Below are positions 37,160-41,927 of a stretch of 41,927 nucleotides of DNA, one piece after another. The first letter of the stretch is position 1. Every line of letters starts with the position of its first letter. The DNA lies in the NCBI GenBank assembly GCA_023229665.1, contig JALNYW010000004.1, positions 1 to 41,927 on the forward strand. Reading direction: 5' to 3'. The DNA comes from Patescibacteria group bacterium (GTDB taxonomy: Bacteria > Patescibacteriota > Patescibacteriia > 2-12-FULL-60-25). The translations under genes and the position numbers were made by a program. The notes beneath the pieces were generated by a model. It did not search any database, was not told the origin of the DNA, and worked only from the letters and a program-made list of their open reading frames with translations.

Positions 37160-37557
37160 TCTTCATCCTCCGGCCGTTTGATCATCTCCTCCGGCAGGAC
37201 CGCAGTCCAGTCGACTCGTCCCGTCTCGGCGAGCCGTCGCAAGACCGCCGCCGCATGAGCCGGAGTGATGAGAGCCCAGTCGCGGACTCGAATGCCGCTG
37301 GCATCGCCGGGGTAGAACAGTTCCTGCCCGACTTTGTCATATGGAATGTCGAGCCATTCAGCGGCTGCGCCGAACGTACCGGAGAGTTTGCCCAGCGCGA
37401 CCGCTGTCCCGGCGATGCAGGCGACGGTGCCGCAGTCGTGTCCCGATGCGTCGGCAGCACCGCCCGTGAAGCGGAAAAAGCCCATGTTAAACCCCAGCCC
37501 GTCAATCGAGTGCGTCTCAATCGCGACGGCGAGTTGTTCGATTCGTTCTTTGTTCAT
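37156..37557 (-). CDS. Conserved phage protein with CGTVACIAG motif
   Basis: It has 133 residues from ATG 37557 (MNKERIEQLAVAIETHSIDG); AGGGA lies eight bases before it, and an ATG three codons earlier is too close to that site. HDCGTVACIAGTAVALG with two close Cys, then AAEWLDIPYDKVGQELFYPGD and ITPAHAAAVLRRLAETGRVDW, is a pattern found in many phages. Its biochemical role is unknown to me. Confidence 0.7.
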   Translation of the reverse strand: MNKERIEQLAVAIETHSIDGLGFNMGFFRFTGGAADASGHDCGTVACIAGTAVALGKLSGTFGAAAEWLDIPYDKVGQELFYPGDASGIRVRDWALITPAHAAAVLRRLAETGRVDWTAVLPEEMIKRPEDEE

Positions 37558-37592
37558 TTCTCTCATTCCCTCTTCTTCTGCATTGGTTGATA

Positions 37593-37781
37593 TTATGTAT
37601 ATGCAGGCCCATCGATGATGGCGGAGATGCTCGATGTAATAAGGCTGATCATCTCGGCATTCATTGATCTGCAGTTCAATTCTGCTGTCTTCTCGACATG
37701 CTCGTATAGATCTGCTGGAAGTCTCAGGTAGAGCGTCTTGCGACCGGCAATCACGCCGGAAGTTTTTCTTCCCTTATTCAT
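37593..37781 (-). CDS. Arc-like ribbon-helix-helix regulator
   Basis: It has 62 residues. RKTLYLRLPADLYEHVEKTAELNCRSMNAEMISLI (14-48) contains the DNA-contacting strand and two helices of the Arc family, read in two parts: KTLYLRLPADLYEHV and RSMNAEMISLI. Arc-type dimers bind short operators in pairs. It is an early gene near the right-end promoter and may act on that promoter's repeats or on the 13-bp palindromes. Confidence 0.75.
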   Translation of the reverse strand: MNKGRKTSGVIAGRKTLYLRLPADLYEHVEKTAELNCRSMNAEMISLITSSISAIIDGPAYT

Positions 37782-38092
37782 CTGAGATTTCTATCGGTTG
37801 ACATTACTACGTGAAGAGACGGGTTCTTCCGAAGGACCGCTGCAACGTCCGCCCCTGTGGCCCAGACAAACGCACTCGCGCCTTTTGGTTTCTTGGAGAA
37901 AAAAGCGTTGCCGTCGGCATCCGCCCAGAGCCAGGCGGAATAGGCCCCGATGTGCTTTTGCGCGACCAATCTGAGCGGCCCCGGGGCGATGCCGAGAGTC
38001 GCGTGGATGGCTGCGCCGACTTCGAGTGGGTCGTTGGGCAGCGCCAGGCGCCAAGGATTGCGAATGTCCGCTGGATCGTCAAGGTTTTGCAT
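37778..38092 (-). CDS. Hypothetical protein
   Basis: It has 104 residues. MQNLDDPADIRNPWRLALPN, then LEVGAAIHATLGIAPGPLRLV, then IGAYSAWLWADADGNAFFSKK and FVWATGADVAAVLRKNP. A mixed alpha/beta protein without known signature, coupled by ATGA to the Arc-like gene. Confidence 0.6.
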   Translation of the reverse strand: MQNLDDPADIRNPWRLALPNDPLEVGAAIHATLGIAPGPLRLVAQKHIGAYSAWLWADADGNAFFSKKPKGASAFVWATGADVAAVLRKNPSLHVVMSTDRNLR

Positions 38093-38096
38093 CGAA

Positions 38097-38465
38097 CTAA
38101 TCCATCCTCGAGACTTCGAATTTGTCGCCGGCGATCGGCTTGATGACGACCCACGGCCTGGCAGCGAAGATCAAAATCAATTCCTCGTCTGGCTCACCCG
38201 AGTGCAGCGTCGAATGCGCGATGATCAGATGCTTCTCGTCGGAGAAGTTCTTGTACTGCAATTTGCTCGCACCGTACGGGCCGGTCATCGCAGAGTCTGC
38301 GAGGAAGAGTTTCCAATCTCCTTCTCCAAACGAAGACCACCCGCCGCCGTTCGAATAGTTCTCGTTAAACTGCTCTGCCGCAGAACGCGGGTCGAAATCG
38401 GAGAGAAAATCCGGGATGAGCCCGATGTGATCCGCAGTTGCGCGATTGTGAAAGTTCCACTTCAT
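38097..38465 (-). CDS. Conserved phage protein of unknown function
   Basis: It has 122 residues. MKWNFHNRATADHIGLIPDF, then DPRSAAEQFNENYSNGGGW, then ILIFAARPWVVIKPIAG. The DHIGLIPxFLS ... AAEQxxxNYxxGGGW string recurs in many phage genomes. I know no activity for it. Confidence 0.7.
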   Translation of the reverse strand: MKWNFHNRATADHIGLIPDFLSDFDPRSAAEQFNENYSNGGGWSSFGEGDWKLFLADSAMTGPYGASKLQYKNFSDEKHLIIAHSTLHSGEPDEELILIFAARPWVVIKPIAGDKFEVSRMD

Positions 38466-38869
38466 TGATCTGTTCCTTCTCTCTGTTCTGCTGAAATCAA
38501 AATCCTCGCGTTGGCGAGCCGTTCCGCGATCTCGCTCTCCCGGACTGCGTGCACATCATCCTGCTGCAGCAGCCAGACGACAATTTTCTGCCGGACGACT
38601 TCGACTTGCCGCGCCGTTGGCGCGTAGGTGACGAGCCGGTGGCCCCCGCTGGAGGCGATGGCCACCGGCTCGAATCCGCGCGTTTGCTGGCGAGCGGTCG
38701 CCTCTTCGTCTTCGTTCCACGTGGCTGGAACGATCCCGTCCCAGACACACTGGGACGTAATTTTGGCCAGAAGGAGGCCGTCGAGTTCTCGGGAATTGAG
38801 TCCGACGGCCGTTCGGATTTCGTCCAGCGTGATGGGGATTGCCCCGGTGGAGATGAGTTGGGAAAGCAT
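38462..38869 (-). CDS. Hypothetical protein with helical ends
   Basis: It has 135 residues. MLSQLISTGAIPITLDEIRT starts a helical, possibly HTH-like part (AVGLNSRELDGLLLAKI), then beta strands and a second possible HTH (VRESEIAERLANARILIS). A CCCGCTGGA motif lies at SSGGHRL. Function unknown. Confidence 0.6.
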   Translation of the reverse strand: MLSQLISTGAIPITLDEIRTAVGLNSRELDGLLLAKITSQCVWDGIVPATWNEDEEATARQQTRGFEPVAIASSGGHRLVTYAPTARQVEVVRQKIVVWLLQQDDVHAVRESEIAERLANARILISAEQREGTDQ

Positions 38870-39108
38870 TATTTTTCTCCCGTATGTTTCGCAGGGCTGC
38901 CTTTAATACGATTGCGCGAAGCACGGTGGCTGTAGTTGCCGACGATGCGGGTAAGGCGATCGCGCTCTGCTATCTTGGCCGCGAGCCAATCGCCAAGGTT
39001 CGGCTCGGCGTTGCACTCGTTGCCGAGCCTGTACTTGGTGTCGCGGGAAGCGATGAACCTGTACCGCGCCAGAGCCCGTTTGCAGCGTTCGTATTTTGCT
39101 CGTGTCAT
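38869..39108 (-). CDS. Small basic protein
   Basis: It has 79 residues, rich in Arg and Lys (MTRAKYERCKRALARYRFIA, then ERDRLTRIVGNYSHRASRNRI). It could bind nucleic acid through charge; there is no signature. It abuts the next gene by one base. Confidence 0.6.
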   Translation of the reverse strand: MTRAKYERCKRALARYRFIASRDTKYRLGNECNAEPNLGDWLAAKIAERDRLTRIVGNYSHRASRNRIKGSPAKHTGEK

Positions 39109-39113
39109 TTCTT

Positions 39114-39497
39114 TTACTTTCTTTTCTTGTGTTTGCGCCCTGTTGGCGCAGGGAACAGATCGGCAAAGTTGACCCCGCTTAGGTCTTTCTGTGGGGCCTT
39201 CGGCGGGAGCGCCCGGGCGCCCATTTCAAACCTCCGGAGCAACGTCGCCCCTTCGGCCTGTTCGACCAGCTGTAGCTGGCGCGCCGCCTCGGACGGGAAA
39301 TTGGACTTGGAGACAAAAAGCGTTTCCGCCCGCGCGGCTCGCTCGTCGAGCGACTCGATGTGCCGGGCGATGACCCGCAGGCGGGACGAAATGCGGGGCC
39401 AGTCGAACGAGTCGGAATATCGTGGATCGCTGTCCGAGAGCTGTCGCGCGAGTTGGGAAAGAAACTGGGCGTCAAGGTTGATGGAGTGGTCGGTCAT
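39114..39497 (-). CDS. Hypothetical helical protein
   Basis: It has 127 residues. SINLDAQFLSQLARQLSDSD, then RISSRLRVIARHIESLDERAARAETL, and a basic end (APTGRKHKKRK). Probably helical; coupled by ATGA to the DUF2786 gene. Confidence 0.6.
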   Translation of the reverse strand: MTDHSINLDAQFLSQLARQLSDSDPRYSDSFDWPRISSRLRVIARHIESLDERAARAETLFVSKSNFPSEAARQLQLVEQAEGATLLRRFEMGARALPPKAPQKDLSGVNFADLFPAPTGRKHKKRK

Positions 39498-40210
39498 TTG
39501 GCGTTCCCCAGTCGTAGCAGTGCGCCCTGTCTGCCAACCGGCCGTCCGAACGACGCACGGTCTCCGACCGCTTGGCCTGCTGCGAACGCCGCTGCGTCTG
39601 TCGCCGAATAGCTTCGGGAATAGCCCCGCTGCAGATTAATCCCGAGTTTGGCAAACTCTTTCTCGATCAGTTCATTCTTCACCGGGACAAGCGCATTGGC
39701 AACCGACTCATGCCCCCGGAGGCGTTCAGTGAGCCGCTTTAGTGCCCCGGCAACAAACGACTCGATTTCCCAGGGCTTGCCGCTGGAGATGAAGGCAAAT
39801 TCCGTCGCCTTCCCGATGACATAATTGGCGAGGGACTCGGCGAGCCAGCCCGCGAACTCGACGTCGGAGCGAATGCCGAGGAAGTTGACTTCCGTCCCGC
39901 CCCCGCCGCCCCAGCATTTCGTCTGCGTGAACTTGGCGATTGCCGGGGCAAGCGTACGTGAAATGGACCATTTCTGATCCATCGCGCTGGCGAGTTTCCG
40001 CAGCCGTTCGACCCCTTCCTCGGCGAGCGCACTCGCCCCCATGTCGACTTGGTATTTCTCGAGAAGTTCCCGCGCTTTGAACGCCGCTGCGAGGCGCTCG
40101 GCTTCGGTCGCGCCGGGGTCTTCAGAAAGGGCGAGAAGTGCGCGGATTTTTGCCGCGATTTTGGGGTTGATCATGATGCTTGCTCCGGAGATTTTGTGCT
40201 GTGCACTCAT
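39494..40210 (-). CDS. DUF2786-type phage protein
   Basis: It has 238 residues. I keep ATG 40210 because of the ATGA overlap; ATG 40174 is possible. IAAKIRALLALSEDPGATEAERLAAAFKAREL is the DUF2786 signature, followed by a second conserved part (EVNFLGIRSDVEFAGWLAESL) and an Arg/Ala-rich end (GYSRSYSATDAAAFAAGQAVG). The family is widespread in phages and actinobacteria; the role is unknown. Confidence 0.75.
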   Translation of the reverse strand: MSAQHKISGASIMINPKIAAKIRALLALSEDPGATEAERLAAAFKARELLEKYQVDMGASALAEEGVERLRKLASAMDQKWSISRTLAPAIAKFTQTKCWGGGGGTEVNFLGIRSDVEFAGWLAESLANYVIGKATEFAFISSGKPWEIESFVAGALKRLTERLRGHESVANALVPVKNELIEKEFAKLGINLQRGYSRSYSATDAAAFAAGQAVGDRASFGRPVGRQGALLRLGNAK

Positions 40211-40416
40211 GGAAGAAAAGTCTCAATCTTGCGCGAATGGCCGGTTCCCGTCGCTTCGAGCGTGGTATCATCGGGGAAGACATAGACCCGGACAAATGGG
40301 CGGTCGTCCCGGACTGCGCCGAGCACGGCCGCAATGGTGGAGACGGAAGTGGTGCGCGTGCGCGCGTGGAAACGTTCCGCACATTGCTCGGCGAGGGTGG
40401 GAAAAGAAAGGGTCAT
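40207..40416 (-). CDS. Small hypothetical protein
   Basis: It has 69 residues. A helix (SFPTLAEQCAERFHART) leads to strands (PFVRVYVFPDDTTLEATGTG). Four-base overlaps join it to both neighbours. Confidence 0.6.
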   Translation of the reverse strand: MTLSFPTLAEQCAERFHARTRTTSVSTIAAVLGAVRDDRPFVRVYVFPDDTTLEATGTGHSRKIETFLP

Positions 40417-40700
40417 GGATGTGCCGCCTCCGTGTGCTGGTGCAAGTGCCCCGCTTCAACCCACCGCCCGCAGTCCGGGCACTGTGCGAACACCCGCTTT
40501 TCCATCCCGCGACGGGACTTGGCCCGGACGTGAATGGCCACTCCGTTGACGACTGTCCGGAAGTCCGTCGTTGGCGGGATGGGATGCCCCGGTGCGACTG
40601 GCCAGCCCGCGGACTGCAGAATGGCCAATAGTTTGGCCGAACTGTCCACCCCGACTAGGTGGCGCCTGATGCCGGTGACTCGTCCTGATTTAAAGCGCAT
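40413..40700 (-). CDS. Small protein with C2H2-like zinc finger
   Basis: It has 95 residues from ATG 40700 (MRFKSGRVTGIRRHLVGVDS), overlapping the next gene upstream by 11 bases. The C-terminal CPDCGRWVEAGHLHQHTEAAH has C-x2-C-x11-H-x4-H, near the classical C2H2 spacing. The basic N-terminus would suit nucleic acid binding. Function unknown. Confidence 0.6.
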   Translation of the reverse strand: MRFKSGRVTGIRRHLVGVDSSAKLLAILQSAGWPVAPGHPIPPTTDFRTVVNGVAIHVRAKSRRGMEKRVFAQCPDCGRWVEAGHLHQHTEAAHP

Positions 40701-40944
40701 TGGACTGGCTCCGAGCCGGTTCGACCCAGCTGTTCTGCCCCCAAACATGTTCATACCAAGCACGAACGGGGAAACCCTCGATCCCGAGAAACATGGCGCA
40801 GCCCATTTGCCAGTCTTGTGGATTTTTCGTTTGCCGCAGAACGGCAAGTTTGCCCGCGTATTCGTCGCCGAGATATTGCTTTATATCCTCTACCGCGTCG
40901 AAAGCGGGCGCTGGAGATTTGCTGTAATCGACTGTGTTGCGCAT
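40690..40944 (-). CDS. Small hypothetical protein
   Basis: It has 84 residues. MRNTVDYSKSPAPAFDAVED, then IKQYLGDEYAGKLAVLRQTKN and FPVRAWYEHVWGQNSW. No family is recognised. Confidence 0.55.
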   Translation of the reverse strand: MRNTVDYSKSPAPAFDAVEDIKQYLGDEYAGKLAVLRQTKNPQDWQMGCAMFLGIEGFPVRAWYEHVWGQNSWVEPARSQSNAL

Positions 40945-41049
40945 TTTTCGTATTCCATTCTGGCATGAGCGCCGCAGGCTGGACCGGTTTGGCCCGTGGG
41001 GTAGGATGGCAGGGAAAGATGGCGGAATTATGGCACGATTATGGCAACA
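40945..41049 (-). promoter_or_regulatory. Gap with spaced ATTATGGCA repeats
   Basis: After the first early gene lie ATGGC copies at 41006, 41019, 41030 and 41041. The last two are within identical ATTATGGCA units (41027-41035 and 41038-41046) set 11 bases apart, about one DNA turn. This may be a binding site for a regulator of the second early gene onward. No promoter with good boxes is seen. Confidence 0.4.
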
Positions 41050-41724
41050 TTAAGGCACTTCGTTTGGGGACTGCGTTTCGTTTGGGGACTCCGCTGGGTC
41101 GTCCGGGGACTCCGGAATGCTGTTCGGATTGTTCTTAATCCACTCTTGCGCTTCTAACGAGAGTATCGTTGTCATGCCCGCGCCCCGGCGGACTGCAGTT
41201 GGATCGGTTGGCGGGATTTGCTTGCGGAGAGAGGCAAGAATTTCCGCCGCGGTTTGTGGTTTGGGGAGGGGGAGATGGGCGTTCGGCGGGTCAGAGATGT
41301 CAAGTCGGTTATTGTTCATTCTGTCCAAACGTTCATCTTCTTCTCGCGAAATTCGTGCGTTACGTTCGTCTTCGGTTTCGGTTGTATCTGGTGAAGGGGA
41401 TGGGACGGTGCCCGCTGTCCCTGCTGGGATGAATGGCAAATGTCCCCCGCGCTGGCGCATATATTCCCGCATTCGGGTATTTCGTGCAATCTTTGCTGGG
41501 GTGTAAATTTGCATTTCTTTTTCAATTGTGATCTGAGATTGGCGATCGGGTTTGGACGAGCCAATGGTTGCGATTAGCCGCGCGAGGATGAATTGGGAAT
41601 CATCGGGGCGCTGTTTCATCTCGATTGCGGATTGTTGGGCGACCTCGGCGAGTTGACGGAGGACTGCTAGGCAATCATGGCCCGCGAAGAGCAAATCAGT
41701 ATATTTGGCTGTGGTGATTGGCAT
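41050..41724 (-). CDS. First early-operon protein, function unknown
   Basis: It has 224 residues from ATG 41724, with AGGA eight bases upstream. N-terminal helices (DLLFAGHDCLAVLRQLAEVAQQSAIEMKQ) precede a charged middle (TETEDERNARISREEDERLDRM) and a Pro/Ser/Asn-rich end with imperfect repeats of ESPN/ESPD (SPDDPAESPNETQSPNEVP). It is the first gene after the early promoter, so it should be made at once after infection; such genes often act on the host. No family is recognised. Confidence 0.65.
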   Translation of the reverse strand: MPITTAKYTDLLFAGHDCLAVLRQLAEVAQQSAIEMKQRPDDSQFILARLIATIGSSKPDRQSQITIEKEMQIYTPAKIARNTRMREYMRQRGGHLPFIPAGTAGTVPSPSPDTTETEDERNARISREEDERLDRMNNNRLDISDPPNAHLPLPKPQTAAEILASLRKQIPPTDPTAVRRGAGMTTILSLEAQEWIKNNPNSIPESPDDPAESPNETQSPNEVP

Positions 41725-41755
41725 GGGGAAGAGTCCTGGGGTTGGTGGTCGGGGT

Positions 41756-41784
41756 ATTGTAAAGGGGGTTTATTATGAATGCAA
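41756..41784 (-). promoter_or_regulatory. Sigma-70-type early promoter
   Basis: On the - strand, TTGCAT (41784-41779) and TACAAT (41761-41756) are separated by exactly 17 bases. Transcription would start near 41749, about 25 bases before the first early ATG. It is the best promoter in the window and would drive the whole leftward operon. Confidence 0.75.
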
Positions 41785-41793
41785 TAAGGTGCG

Positions 41794-41817
41794 TAATAAT
41801 GAGGTTAATAATGAGGT
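41794..41817. repeat. Tandem 12-bp direct repeats behind the early promoter
   Basis: TAATAATGAGGT is repeated head to tail (41794-41805 and 41806-41817), ten bases upstream of the -35 box on the - strand. It is a likely activator or repressor site, or an AT-rich UP-like element. Confidence 0.55.
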
Positions 41818-41896
41818 TTAATTGCAGGGGTGGTGTGTCGACTGATGGGGTACGGAAGTCGTCCCGCTGGGAGACGTCCCCCCCTTGTGTAAGGTT

Positions 41897-41920
41897 AAAA
41901 AAAAAAAAAAAAAAAAAAAA
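41897..41920 (+). repeat. Run of 24 A at the right end
   Basis: A pure A24 tract lies seven bases from the window's end. It is unlike the rest of this GC-rich DNA. It could be a contig-end artefact or a real homopolymer near a genome end. Confidence 0.7.
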
Positions 41921-41927
41921 GAATACT

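Noticed and set aside
1..41927. Genome-wide recoding of TAG
   Set aside because: TAG ends the gp10-type gene (8905-8907) and the polymerase gene (17271-17269) where the proteins should end; only one in-frame TAG was seen.
1..41927. CRISPR array, tRNA, rRNA, integrase or transposase
   Set aside because: None recognised: no regularly spaced repeats, no cloverleaf noticed, and no recombinase motif. A tRNAscan or Infernal run could still find something missed by eye.

Overview
The window is most of the genome of a virulent-looking, short-tailed (podovirus-like) phage whose head and tail genes are of the Salmonella phage P22 type. It starts inside the portal gene, so the terminase genes lie outside, and it ends at a run of 24 A that looks like a contig end. 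I see no integrase, tRNA, rRNA, CRISPR array or insertion sequence. The host cannot be read directly. A Gram-negative host is likely from the P22-type virion and the lambda R-type lytic enzyme. An alphaproteobacterium is possible from the style of the 30.2-32.3 kb block, with low confidence.

Layout: bases 1-14,862 are all on the + strand and form one late virion operon: portal, a lambda R-type lytic transglycosylase, a protein with an HExxH motif, a small protein, scaffold, coat, a P22 gp4-type tail adaptor, a gp10-type DNA stabilisation protein, a collar-domain tail protein, a sulfotransferase-like/acetyltransferase-like pair, and four likely ejection-module proteins. The operon ends at a strong hairpin terminator near 14,900.

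Bases 14,903-41,724 are all on the - strand and converge on the same terminator. The only clear promoter found is at the far right (41,756-41,784) and fires leftward into about 55 tightly packed, often 4-bp-overlapping genes. From right to left they are: many small uncharacterised early proteins; a UvrD-type helicase; a block of three proteins with PVAW/PLYS-type motifs; a cluster in which four proteins end in the same residues DLGL; then recombination, repair and replication genes (Cas4-like nuclease, Sak4-like ATPase, ssDNA-binding-like protein, MazG-like enzyme, an Acb2-type anti-CBASS protein, a ParB-methyltransferase fusion, a uracil-DNA glycosylase/exonuclease fusion, a family A DNA polymerase and a DUF3987 ATPase); and finally an XRE regulator and a zinc-binding mini-protein.

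Most unusual points: (1) the proofreading exonuclease of the family A polymerase is cut between its Exo II and Exo III motifs into two ORFs about 1 kb apart, with three unrelated genes between; (2) four neighbouring proteins share a C-terminal DLGL tag, one of them with different codons; (3) the 9-mer CCCGCTGGA occurs nine times by eye, always on the + strand whatever the gene direction; (4) a zinc-finger gene seems to start at ATA; (5) one early gene carries an in-frame amber codon; (6) three copies of a 13-bp palindrome TTTGTTTAACAAA (one with a mismatch) lie between genes. No stretch longer than about 200 bases lacks a gene; the longest is the right-end leader (41,725-41,927).
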